From assembly GCA_017552845.1 (NCBI GenBank), contig JAFZOE010000016.1, positions 1 to 27,479 of the forward strand: DNA of 27,479 nt. Reading direction: 5' to 3'. A program made the translations under genes and the position numbers. Below the pieces are notes generated by a model that saw nothing but the letters and a program-made list of their open reading frames with translations, did no database searches and had not been told where the DNA came from. Positions 16,189 through 23,757 of the stretch are shown piece by piece. Position 1 is the stretch's first letter, and every line of letters begins with the position of its first letter. Source of the stretch: Clostridia bacterium. Lineage in GTDB: Bacteria; Bacillota; Clostridia; Oscillospirales; Acutalibacteraceae.

Positions 16189-16431
16189 ATGCCTTATGAT
16201 AAAAACGCCAAAGGCAACAGAAAAGGCCGCAGAAAGGTCTGCGCTTTTTGTGTTGATAAAGTAGAGTATATCGACTATAAAGACGTCAACAAGCTTTCAA
16301 AGTTCACTTCCGAGAGAGCGAAGATACTCCCCCGCCGCGTTACAGGCACATGCGCAAAGCATCAGCGCGAGCTGACCACCGCCATCAAGCGCGCACGTCA
16401 GGTTGCTCTCATGCCCTATATCAGCGACTGA
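16189..16431 (+). CDS. rpsR: 30S ribosomal protein S18, zinc-ligand form
   Basis: An 80-residue S18 with the core IDYKDVNKLSKFTSERAKILPRR and the conserved GTCAKHQRELTTAIKRARQ. It keeps CAFC near residues 18-21 plus a later Cys and His (CAKH), the pattern of S18 forms that can bind zinc. The ATG at 16189 follows AAAGGAGG; another ATG five bases upstream is out of frame. It ends the operon, 16 bases before a strong terminator. Confidence 0.96.
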   Translation: MPYDKNAKGNRKGRRKVCAFCVDKVEYIDYKDVNKLSKFTSERAKILPRRVTGTCAKHQRELTTAIKRARQVALMPYISD

Positions 16432-16446
16432 TTACAGTAACAAAAA

Positions 16447-16477
16447 GCCCGTCGAGATAACTCGACGGGTTATTTTT
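16447..16477. terminator. Bidirectional terminator after rpsR
   Basis: CCCGTCGAG (16448-16456) pairs perfectly with CTCGACGGG (16461-16469) around ATAA, followed by TTATTTTT; on the opposite strand CTTTTTG follows the stem. It separates the convergent rpsR and metallophosphoesterase genes. Confidence 0.9.
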
Positions 16478-16483
16478 ATGCTC

Positions 16484-17479
16484 TTATTTCTCAATCTCTA
16501 TTGTCACATCATAGTTTTCGAGCCAGGTGCCGGTAGCGAAATTGCGTGCGCGCAGGAGGATTTCGCCGTCATAAACTTCAAATACGAAGCCTGTGCCGTT
16601 TACCATGTGGCCGTGGCGGAGAACATCGAAATACTCATAGCTCGGCAGATTTACGGAAGTGACATTGCCGACCTTTTCAACGCTTGAATAATTAGTGCCG
16701 TCCTCGGTATTACTGAGGCCCGCGTGGACGTGTCCGCTGATAAAGATTACGTTTTTATACTGATTGCAGATATTGAGAATATAGTCCGAATGCTCGCCGA
16801 TTCCGCCTTCCGTGGGGTCGGCGTCCTTTTCCATTTCCCAGTTGTAAGGCAGACCGTGGGTGCCGTTGAAGGGCTGATGGCAGAATACGAAAATCGGCAG
16901 GCCCTTTTCGGAGGCCTTTTCCATCTCCTCGGCAAACCAGTCAAGCTGATCCTGATAGAAGGTCGGGCCGGTGTGATCTGACTGAGAGCCGAGAACGATT
17001 ACCGGATAGCCGTTTATTTCGGCGGTAAAATACACATTGTCAATCTCTCTGCCGGTGGCTTCCTTTGAATACTTTATAAAGTTTTCTTTGGTATAATCGC
17101 CGGTGCGGTCGCCGCCCCAGGTATCGTGATTGCCGAGCACCATGATATTATTATCTGAAATATCATATTTGAGCAGGGTGTCTGTGAATGCCTGCCAGTG
17201 CTCGGGATAGCCGTGGTCGGTGATGTCGCCGTTGATAACAAGAGCATCGAGGCGGTCGGTGGCCTCAGCCATATCCTGAAGGCCGAATTCAAACATACCG
17301 AGGCGGATGAAACTGTCTGTCAGGTGAGTATCGGAAATTGCTGCGAAAGCCGCTTTGCAATCCTCCGCCTTGCGCTCGATTTTGCCCTCTTTTTTGCCGA
17401 GAAACGGGGTGATAAAGGTAACAACGGTCATAATAGCAACCATAACAAATCTAACTGCGCCTGCAACTGCTGATAACAT
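16484..17479 (-). CDS. Membrane-anchored calcineurin-like metallophosphoesterase
   Basis: A 331-residue protein with one N-terminal hydrophobic segment (about residues 11-28) followed by a lysine-rich stretch (KKEGKIERK), then a full metallophosphoesterase core. Metal-site motifs are SDTH (D50, H52), NGD (D85), GNHD (N117, H118), CHQP and GHVH. By the positive-inside rule the catalytic domain may face the cytosol, but an uncleaved signal anchor with an outside domain is also possible. The substrate is unknown. GGAAGGAG precedes the ATG at 17479, which lies 15 bases after the ABC ATPase stop, so it is probably the last gene of the amino acid transporter operon, before a terminator. Confidence 0.88.
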   Translation of the reverse strand: MLSAVAGAVRFVMVAIMTVVTFITPFLGKKEGKIERKAEDCKAAFAAISDTHLTDSFIRLGMFEFGLQDMAEATDRLDALVINGDITDHGYPEHWQAFTDTLLKYDISDNNIMVLGNHDTWGGDRTGDYTKENFIKYSKEATGREIDNVYFTAEINGYPVIVLGSQSDHTGPTFYQDQLDWFAEEMEKASEKGLPIFVFCHQPFNGTHGLPYNWEMEKDADPTEGGIGEHSDYILNICNQYKNVIFISGHVHAGLSNTEDGTNYSSVEKVGNVTSVNLPSYEYFDVLRHGHMVNGTGFVFEVYDGEILLRARNFATGTWLENYDVTIEIEK

Positions 17480-17494
17480 AAGCTTTCTCCTTCC

Positions 17495-18445
17495 TTATAT
17501 AAGCACCTTTGAGAGGAAATCTCTCAGGCGCGGATTCTGCGGATTTGAGAAGAATTCTTCCGGAGTATTCTCTTCCATAATCACGCCTTCGTCGATAAAA
17601 ATAACGCGGGAGGCAACTTCTTTGGCGAAACCCATTTCGTGAGTGACGACAACCATTGTCATTCCCGATTTTGCGAGCTCCTTCATAACATCGAGCACCT
17701 CGCCGACCATCTCGGGATCGAGTGCGGAGGTGGGCTCGTCAAACAGAAGCACATCAGGATCCATCGCGAGAGCGCGGACTATCGCTATTCTCTGCTTCTG
17801 GCCGCCTGAGAGCTGAACCGGATAGGCATCCGCCTTATCGAGAAGCCCGATTCTCTCAAGCAGTTCATTTGCCTTCTTTGTAGCGTCCTCTTTGCTCATT
17901 TTGAGCAGTTTCATCGGAGCGAGCGTGATATTGTCAATTACAGTAAGATTCTCAAACAGATTGAACTGCTGGAAAACCATACCGATTTTCTGCCTCGCGA
18001 GATTTATGTTGATATAATTCTCATCATAAATCTTTTTCATCAGCGATTTATAGGCCTTGCCCTCATGCTTTTCGTGGAGCAGATCTTCAACTTTTATCTT
18101 TTTAATCAGTTCTTCCTTTATGCTCTCGTCGCTTGCGCCGGGATGAGCGGATTTATGCTGAGCGAAAAGTTTCTGATAGGTCTTTGATAATTCGATAACG
18201 TCCGCGTGAAGATACGGATCGACGGGTGTCACGAGTTTATCCTCGAGCCAGACCTCGCCGTAGGTGGGCTCTTCGAGCAGATTCAGGCAGCGCAGGAAAG
18301 TGCTCTTGCCCGAACCGGACGGGCCGATGACAACGACGACCTCGCCCTTGTCGATTTCCGCGGAAATTCCGCGCAGAACCCTGTTGCTGCCGAAATACTT
18401 ATAGAGGCCGTCAACTTTAACAAGTGCTTTTTTCTCAGTGGTCAC
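17495..18445 (-). CDS. Polar amino acid ABC transporter ATPase with internal insertion
   Basis: A 316-residue ATP-binding subunit of the GlnQ/polar amino acid type; usual members have about 240 residues. Walker A is GPSGSGKST (41-49), the Q-loop glutamine is near 159 (GMVFQQFNLF), the signature is LSGGQKQ (212-218), Walker B with catalytic Glu is LLFDEP (233-238), and the switch His is H269. About 60 extra, strongly charged and probably helical residues lie between about 74 and 148, before the Q-loop. The start is a GTG at 18445, ten bases after AGGAGG, and overlaps the permease end by 11 bases. The subunit drives import by the permease and lipoprotein encoded just upstream. Confidence 0.93.
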   Translation of the reverse strand: MTTEKKALVKVDGLYKYFGSNRVLRGISAEIDKGEVVVVIGPSGSGKSTFLRCLNLLEEPTYGEVWLEDKLVTPVDPYLHADVIELSKTYQKLFAQHKSAHPGASDESIKEELIKKIKVEDLLHEKHEGKAYKSLMKKIYDENYININLARQKIGMVFQQFNLFENLTVIDNITLAPMKLLKMSKEDATKKANELLERIGLLDKADAYPVQLSGGQKQRIAIVRALAMDPDVLLFDEPTSALDPEMVGEVLDVMKELAKSGMTMVVVTHEMGFAKEVASRVIFIDEGVIMEENTPEEFFSNPQNPRLRDFLSKVLI

Positions 18446-19169
18446 TGTTGCGCAGCCTCCTCTCGAGTCTCTTTACCAGCTTAGTAAAAATGATAACAAC
18501 CGCGAGATAGATGAGCGCCACCGCGATAAGCGGCATAAAAGCCGAGAATGTGCGCCCGCGGATGAGATCGCCCGCCTTGGTAAGATCGCGGATACCGACA
18601 TAGCCGGCTATTGAGGTCTCTTTAATAAGAACTATGAACTCGTTGCAGAGCATCGGCAGAACTATCTTGAACATCTGCGGAATTACGATATAGCGCATAG
18701 TCTGGATATAGTTGAAACCGAGGCTTCTGCCAGCTTCAAACTGCCCTTTGTCAACGCTCATGATACCGCCGCGGAATATTTCAGCGACATAGGCTCCGGA
18801 ATTTATTCCGAAGGATATAACCGCAACCATGGTGCTGTTGGTCGAAGAGGCGAAGATGATGAAATACATAATAAGAAGCTGGACGACAACGGGTGTGCCG
18901 CGGATTACGGTCAGATACAGGCCGCACAGGCCGTTGAAAAATGACAATACGCGGTAACCTAAGCCGCCCTTTTTCTTCATCGACTCCTTGTTCTTGTCAT
19001 AACTTGACCGCACGGTCGCAATAACAACGCCGATGGCGATGCCGAGCAGAGTGGCAAAGAAGGTGATGACAAGAGTCATCTTGAAACCTTCAAGCAGCCA
19101 GGTCCATCTGTCGCCGGTAATGAAATTCAATTCAAACTGTTGTGCAAGATCGGCAAACCATTCTTTCAT
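18435..19169 (-). CDS. Polar amino acid ABC transporter permease
   Basis: A 244-residue membrane subunit of the His/Glu/Gln/Arg/opine family (HisM/GlnP-like). It has about five hydrophobic segments, the family segment LYLTVIRGTPVVVQLL, and the ATPase-contact EAA loop EAGRSLGFNYIQTMRYIVIP. A basic stretch (DKNKESMKKKGG) lies between the first two membrane segments. GAGGAGTT precedes the ATG at 19169. It is 70 bases downstream of the binding-protein gene, with a hairpin in between, and overlaps the ATPase gene. Which amino acid is carried cannot be decided. Confidence 0.94.
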   Translation of the reverse strand: MKEWFADLAQQFELNFITGDRWTWLLEGFKMTLVITFFATLLGIAIGVVIATVRSSYDKNKESMKKKGGLGYRVLSFFNGLCGLYLTVIRGTPVVVQLLIMYFIIFASSTNSTMVAVISFGINSGAYVAEIFRGGIMSVDKGQFEAGRSLGFNYIQTMRYIVIPQMFKIVLPMLCNEFIVLIKETSIAGYVGIRDLTKAGDLIRGRTFSAFMPLIAVALIYLAVVIIFTKLVKRLERRLRNSDH

Positions 19170-19195
19170 AACCGGAACTCCTCACAAATAACGAA

Positions 19196-19219
19196 GCGGA
19201 TGACGGATCCGTCATACGC
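19196..19219 (-). repeat. Palindromic hairpin between binding protein and permease genes
   Basis: ATGACGGATCCGTCAT (19200-19215) is a perfect 16-base palindrome extended by GCG/CGC pairs after one mismatch. In the mRNA it gives a stem with a GATC loop, without a clear T run. It lies after the lipoprotein gene stop and before the permease ribosome binding site. Such hairpins often protect the 5' portion from exonucleases or partly end transcription, so that the binding protein is made in excess; here this is inference. Confidence 0.6.
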
Positions 19220-19239
19220 ATCAGATATAAACTTACTTT

Positions 19240-20085
19240 TTATTTCGCAATATACTTGCCGATAATCTCGTCAATCTTGCCCTCAGCCTTGAGCGATGCA
19301 AGCGCGCCGTCAATTGCCTCAAGCAGAGCGGTATTATTCTTTGCTACGCAGATTGCGTATTCTTCCTCGGTATATGCGGTATCGAGAATTGTCAGGCCCT
19401 TGTTGACTTCAACATAGGACTTTGCGGGCTCGTTATCTATGATAACAGCGTCAACCTTGCCCGAAACAAGCGCCTGGACAGCGTCGTTGCCGGTCTTGAA
19501 CTGAGTGACATGATCTTCGCCCACGCCGCCGTTTTCAACGGTATCGGAGCAGTAGATGTCGCCTGTGGTATCCTGCTGAACGCCGATCTTGATATCCTTG
19601 ACAGTGCCGTCTTCATTGAAGAAATCGTCGAAGCTCTTGATTTCGCTGTCTTCCTTAACGATGATGGACTGAACGCCGGTAGCATAGGTGGCGGTGAAAT
19701 TGACGCTCTCTTTTCTTTCGTTGGTAACCGTCATACCGGCCATACCCATATCAAACTTGCCGGACTGAACGCCGCCGATGATTGAACCGAACTCAACATC
19801 CTGAATTTCAAGCTTAAGGCCGAGTTTCTCGGCGATAAGGCCTGCGATTTCAACATCGATGCCTGCGAATTCGCCGTCATCCCCTACGAATTCATAGGGA
19901 GGGAAGGAAGCGTTGGTCGCCATAACAAGAACGCCGTCTTTGGCAGTGAGCTTTGCTTCTGCCGCGTTTTCGGATGCGTTTTCTGCGGTTGTGCCGTCTT
20001 CGGTCTTTGCTCCGCAGGAAGCGAGGCAGCCGAGAGCGAGAATAAGAGCGGTAACTACCGCAAGAACTCTGATTAAAGTTTTCAT
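19240..20085 (-). CDS. Amino acid ABC transporter substrate-binding lipoprotein
   Basis: A 281-residue periplasmic-binding-protein-like lipoprotein. A short basic N-terminus and hydrophobic stretch lead to the lipobox LASC, with lipidated Cys at residue 24, followed by an acidic, Ala-rich linker. The rest is a type 2 solute-binding fold of the HisJ/GlnH family: FPPYEFVGDDGEFAGIDVEI, then KFDMGMAGMTVTNERKESVNF, and a C-terminal helix with LKAEGKIDEIIGKY. The frame extends to 20151, but GGAGGTCAATT directly precedes the ATG at 20085 and only this start gives a proper signal peptide. First gene of the transporter operon. The ligand is probably an amino acid, not further resolvable. Confidence 0.95.
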   Translation of the reverse strand: MKTLIRVLAVVTALILALGCLASCGAKTEDGTTAENASENAAEAKLTAKDGVLVMATNASFPPYEFVGDDGEFAGIDVEIAGLIAEKLGLKLEIQDVEFGSIIGGVQSGKFDMGMAGMTVTNERKESVNFTATYATGVQSIIVKEDSEIKSFDDFFNEDGTVKDIKIGVQQDTTGDIYCSDTVENGGVGEDHVTQFKTGNDAVQALVSGKVDAVIIDNEPAKSYVEVNKGLTILDTAYTEEEYAICVAKNNTALLEAIDGALASLKAEGKIDEIIGKYIAK

Positions 20086-20105
20086 AATTGACCTCCGTAA
20101 TACTT

Positions 20106-20123
20106 CGGGAGAAATATCTCCCG
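20106..20123 (-). promoter_or_regulatory. 5' leader hairpin of the ABC transporter mRNA
   Basis: CGGGAGA and TCTCCCG pair (7 bases) around a TATT loop, about 12 bases after the predicted transcription start and 20 bases before the lipoprotein start codon. It could stabilise the 5' end; no known riboswitch is recognised. Confidence 0.5.
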
Positions 20124-20142
20124 TATAATGAAATACGCGCAT

Positions 20143-20171
20143 ATTATACATTTATAAAAGAATAAAGTCAA
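20143..20171 (-). promoter_or_regulatory. Promoter of the ABC transporter operon
   Basis: On the minus strand TTGACT (20166-20171) and a perfect TATAAT (20143-20148) are exactly 17 bases apart. This separates the transporter operon from the pseudouridine synthase gene upstream, for which no clear terminator is seen. Confidence 0.8.
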
Positions 20172-20215
20172 GGCGTATTTGAAAATCAAGAATAATATGT
20201 GTATTTTTATACAGA

Positions 20216-21088
20216 TTATTTGCCCAAACATTCACGGAATTCCTCAGGTGCGGGTGCGGTGAAATCAACAGATTCTCCCGTGACGGGATGGGTGAATTCC
20301 ACTTTTTCGCAGTGGAGGAGCTGATGGCCGTATTCCGGCAGGAAATCGCCGTAATACGAATCGCCCGCGAGCGGATGCCCGATATGGGCCATGTGAACTC
20401 TTATCTGATGGGTTCTGCCAGTTTCGAGCCGCAGGCGGATGAGCGATCTGTCCTCACGCGCATCGACAAGCTCCCAGTGTGTTACTGCACTCTCCACCCC
20501 TTTTTCATAGGAGCAGGCGCGCAGGGTTTTCATCGGATCGGGGCGGTAAATCGGGACATCGACGGTCCCTCTCTTTTCGGGAACACCCTTCACTACCGCA
20601 AGGTATTCCTTTTTGATTTTACCGTTCAGCTTGCTCGCGGCGAGCGGATTCAGAGCGCAGACCACAAGCCCCGATGTTCCTTTGTCAAGGCGGCCGACGG
20701 CCCTGAAAGTGCAGGATTTTCCTGCTTTTGCGAGGTGCGAGGCGACCGCGTTCGCGAGCGTATCCCCCTGATGATTATGAGTCGGATGCATAGCCATATA
20801 AGGCGACTTGTTTATGATTAACAAATCATCATCCTCATAAATAACGTCAATTTCACTCTCGGCGGGAGCGGGAGCAGATTCATCATCGGGAATTGAAACC
20901 GTCAGCTTATCCCCCGCCTTAAGCAGATCGACCGTGCGGGCAAATTTGCCGTTGAGAAGGATTCCGTTCTCCGTGTTTTTCAGAGTGCGGATGAGTTTGG
21001 TCGAAAAACCCCTCTTATATTTCAGAAAGGTGAATATCTTTATATTTTCATATTCTTCGGTTATTTCAAAATCAATTATTCTCGGCAT
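20216..21088 (-). CDS. RluA-family RNA pseudouridine synthase
   Basis: A 290-residue enzyme that isomerises uridines in rRNA or tRNA to pseudouridine. It has an N-terminal S4-like RNA-binding segment (about 10-65), then the catalytic domain with VGRLDKGTSGL, where D135 is the catalytic aspartate, and the conserved LETGRTHQIRVHMAHIGHPLAGD. The target site cannot be assigned; members include RluA, RluC and RluD types. A GTG three codons upstream (21097) is possible, but GGAAAG is correctly spaced for the ATG at 21088. A TATAAT on the minus strand (21120-21125) could be its -10 box, although no good -35 is visible. Confidence 0.93.
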   Translation of the reverse strand: MPRIIDFEITEEYENIKIFTFLKYKRGFSTKLIRTLKNTENGILLNGKFARTVDLLKAGDKLTVSIPDDESAPAPAESEIDVIYEDDDLLIINKSPYMAMHPTHNHQGDTLANAVASHLAKAGKSCTFRAVGRLDKGTSGLVVCALNPLAASKLNGKIKKEYLAVVKGVPEKRGTVDVPIYRPDPMKTLRACSYEKGVESAVTHWELVDAREDRSLIRLRLETGRTHQIRVHMAHIGHPLAGDSYYGDFLPEYGHQLLHCEKVEFTHPVTGESVDFTAPAPEEFRECLGK

Positions 21089-21163
21089 TTCTTTCACTTT
21101 CCGCAGTTTTTCTTACCCGATTATACTATCACAAACATCCGCTTTTAACAAGTATTTTTATTA

Positions 21164-21193
21164 TTGCAATATTATATAATAATGTGATATAAT
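21164..21193 (+). promoter_or_regulatory. Probable promoter of the metallophosphoesterase-MFS-trk run
   Basis: TTGCAA (21164-21169), 18 bases, then a perfect TATAAT (21188-21193) preceded by TGA, an extended -10. The leader that follows contains a weak hairpin (GGGAAA at 21207-21212 with TTTCCC at 21223-21228) just before the ribosome binding site AGGAG. Confidence 0.6.
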
Positions 21194-21245
21194 GAAATGA
21201 ATAATAGGGAAATGTTTTTGCTTTTCCCGTAGGAGTGTTGAAAAA

Positions 21246-22358
21246 ATGTTGAAATTCAATTCTAACGGAAGATTCGGAATACTGCTTTTCGGCGACCTTC
21301 ACGAATCCTTTGACTATGAGGATTCAAAGAAATTCAAGGATATGCAGAAAATGATGAACGCGGCGCTCGATATGTATCGCCCGGACCTGTGCGTTCTGCT
21401 CGGAGACAATTACTATACGACAAACTGCAAGAAGGATCCCGAGGGATTTATAGCAGGCGTCAAGGCTGTCTGCGGCCCGATTCTTTCGAGAAAGATACCC
21501 GTAGCCGCAATTATGGGCAACCATGAGCACGATCCCAAATGCGACGAGGAAATAATCGCCGCTTATAATAAAATCGAGGGTATGATTATGAGGAGCGACG
21601 GAGTTCCCGGCAAGGCCGACTTCAAGGAGCTCATCTATTCGCAGGACGGCAAAAAGCCGCTCGCCTGCCTCTGGTTCCTCGATTCGAACAATCTCTGCGA
21701 GGATGCCTCCGTCTCATTCTATGACTGGGTTCACGAAGATCAGATTGAGTGGTTCGAAAAAGAGAGCGCCAAGCTCAAAGAAGAGAATGACGGCAATCCG
21801 CTTCCTTCATATATATTCCAGCATATACCCATCCCCGAGGAATACAGGCTGCTGCGTAAGGCAAAGCTGCCCGAGCTTCCCTGGGCGGTTGAGGGCTTCG
21901 GCAAACGCAGAGGCACTCATTATGTCAAAGCGAGGGGCACGGTCGGTTATCTCGGCGAAGCTCCCGCCGCACCCGATTATAACGGCGGCGAGTTTGAGGC
22001 ATGGAAACGCACGGGCGCTGTCAAGGCCGCTTTCTTCGGTCACGACCATCTGAACGATTTCTCCGGATTCGTCGACGGAATATTCCTTGCCCAGCATAAG
22101 ACGGCGGGATTCAGAGCTTATACGGACGGCTGCCACAGCTGCGTCAGATATCTTGAACTGAGTGAAAGAAACCCCGCAAGATTCAGACAGGAGCTCAGAC
22201 ATTTCAAGGAATTCGGTCTCAAGAGCGAGAGCCTCGGCCCCGTTTTCAAGAATTTCACCGACAGAGAAGCCATGGCATTACATGCGGCGGGTTACAGCGC
22301 TGCTGCGCTCGCATCAATCGGCGCTCTGACATATTTCATCAAGAAGATTAAAAAATAA
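21246..22358 (+). CDS. Tail-anchored metallophosphoesterase, Dcr2/PAP29-like
   Basis: A 370-residue calcineurin-like phosphoesterase without a signal peptide. Metal ligands are in GDLH (D17, H19), LGDN (D54), GNHEH (N92, H93), QHIP and GHDH. The segments WFLDSNN...YDWVHEDQIEWFE and FQHIPIPEE recall the Dcr2/PAP29 group of phosphatases, a resemblance from memory. The last 25 residues are a hydrophobic segment ending in FIKKIKK, which suggests a C-terminal membrane anchor with the enzyme in the cytosol. AGGAG lies ten bases before the ATG at 21246. An MFS transporter follows 11 bases later, so the two probably work on the same or related compounds; the substrate is unknown. Confidence 0.88.
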   Translation: MLKFNSNGRFGILLFGDLHESFDYEDSKKFKDMQKMMNAALDMYRPDLCVLLGDNYYTTNCKKDPEGFIAGVKAVCGPILSRKIPVAAIMGNHEHDPKCDEEIIAAYNKIEGMIMRSDGVPGKADFKELIYSQDGKKPLACLWFLDSNNLCEDASVSFYDWVHEDQIEWFEKESAKLKEENDGNPLPSYIFQHIPIPEEYRLLRKAKLPELPWAVEGFGKRRGTHYVKARGTVGYLGEAPAAPDYNGGEFEAWKRTGAVKAAFFGHDHLNDFSGFVDGIFLAQHKTAGFRAYTDGCHSCVRYLELSERNPARFRQELRHFKEFGLKSESLGPVFKNFTDREAMALHAAGYSAAALASIGALTYFIKKIKK

Positions 22359-22369
22359 GAGGGATTGAT

Positions 22370-23740
22370 ATGAATAAATCAACCAAACTCGGCAAGGCCG
22401 CGATATTCAACATTATCCTTTTCGGATTTATGGGTCAGGTCGCCTGGGCGGTCGAGAACAACTATTTCAACACCTTCCTTTTCAATGTAATCGGCGGCTC
22501 GTCAAAGGATATTTCCCACATGGTCGCCGCGAGCTCTGTGGTCGCCGTTATGACAACCCTGTTTATGGGAACTCTCAGCGATAAGGTCAACCGCAGGAAA
22601 CTCTTTATCTGCGGCGGTTATATCGCCTGGGGCTTCACGGTCGCCGCGTTCGCGCTTATTTCAAGAGAAAACGTCGGCAAAGTGCTTGGCATAGAGGCTG
22701 CCGCCGCTTTGGGAGCAACCGTTCTGGTCGTAATCGTAATGGACTGCATTATGACTTTCATGGGCTCAACCAGCAACGACGCGGCATTCAACGCATGGAT
22801 TACAGATATCACCGATAATTCAAACAGAGCAAAGACGGAAGGCCTGCTCGCGACAATGCCCGTTCTCGCGATGGTTATCGTCACAGTCGCCTTCGGCGTG
22901 CTCGCAAGCTCATTCGGCTATCCGAAATGCTTCATCGGTCTCGGTGTTCTCGTCACAATATGCGGCGTAATCGGTATATTCACTGTTAAAGATTCCCTAA
23001 GCGGCAAGAAGAAGAATACAAACTTCTGGGCAGACCTCATCTACGGCTTCAAGCCTTCCGTAATAAAAGCGAACAGAGGCCTCTACCTATCGCTCGCCTG
23101 CCTTTGCATCTACTGCGTTGCGGTTCAGGTATTCCTTCCCTATCTTTTCATCTATGTTCAGCATCAGATTGGACTTGACCTGGGCTCTCTCAATATCACC
23201 CCCGTCTTCGCAATTGCCGCGGTTCTGATAATCGGCGGTGTCATTGCAGGCGCCATCATAATGGGTTCGCTCATGGATAAAAAAGGCAGAGCGCCGTTTT
23301 CGGTTCCCTCCGTTGTTTTCTTCCTCGCAGGTCTTGTCGCCGTGTTCTTTGCGAAGAATCTCGCGACATTCGCGGTCTGTGCAGTTGTTTTCCTTGCGGG
23401 CTACGGCCTGATGGGAATTCTTCTCTCGGCGGCAGTCAGAGACTTCACTCCCGAGGGCAAGGTCGGCTCGTTCCAGGGCGTCAGAATGATATTCGGCGTT
23501 ATGATACCGATGATAATCGGTCCCGCAATCGGCTCGGCAGTTACTGAAGCCTTTGCGGTAAAGACATATACAAACGACTATGCCGAAGTTGTTAATGTTC
23601 CCCCTCCGCATATCTTCCTGGCAGGCGCCGCGGTCGGAATCCTCGTCTTTATCCCGCTCGCATTCCTTATCAGAGAATGGAAATCCGTTGAAAAAGCGGA
23701 GAGAGAAAAGACTGAGGCAGCAAAGGAAACCGCCGAATAA
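22370..23740 (+). CDS. MFS transporter, 12 membrane segments
   Basis: A 456-residue major-facilitator protein with about 12 hydrophobic segments. The opening segment MGQVAWAVENNYFNTF and the loop 2-3 motif GTLSDKVNRRKLF, a variant of MFS motif A, resemble the sugar-transporter-like SLC45/GPH-type group; the transported solute is not known. The C-terminal tail after the last helix is charged (Glu/Lys/Ala-rich) and cytosolic. GAGGGATTGAT precedes the ATG at 22370. It lies between the tail-anchored phosphoesterase and trkA, with 11 and 17 bases on either side and no terminator, so it belongs to the same transcript. Confidence 0.88.
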   Translation: MNKSTKLGKAAIFNIILFGFMGQVAWAVENNYFNTFLFNVIGGSSKDISHMVAASSVVAVMTTLFMGTLSDKVNRRKLFICGGYIAWGFTVAAFALISRENVGKVLGIEAAAALGATVLVVIVMDCIMTFMGSTSNDAAFNAWITDITDNSNRAKTEGLLATMPVLAMVIVTVAFGVLASSFGYPKCFIGLGVLVTICGVIGIFTVKDSLSGKKKNTNFWADLIYGFKPSVIKANRGLYLSLACLCIYCVAVQVFLPYLFIYVQHQIGLDLGSLNITPVFAIAAVLIIGGVIAGAIIMGSLMDKKGRAPFSVPSVVFFLAGLVAVFFAKNLATFAVCAVVFLAGYGLMGILLSAAVRDFTPEGKVGSFQGVRMIFGVMIPMIIGPAIGSAVTEAFAVKTYTNDYAEVVNVPPPHIFLAGAAVGILVFIPLAFLIREWKSVEKAEREKTEAAKETAE

Positions 23741-23757
23741 TCGAAAGGTCGTAAACT

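Noticed and set aside
20288..20821. Open frame of about 177 codons on the plus strand
   Set aside because: It is antisense to the pseudouridine synthase, whose catalytic motifs are unmistakable.
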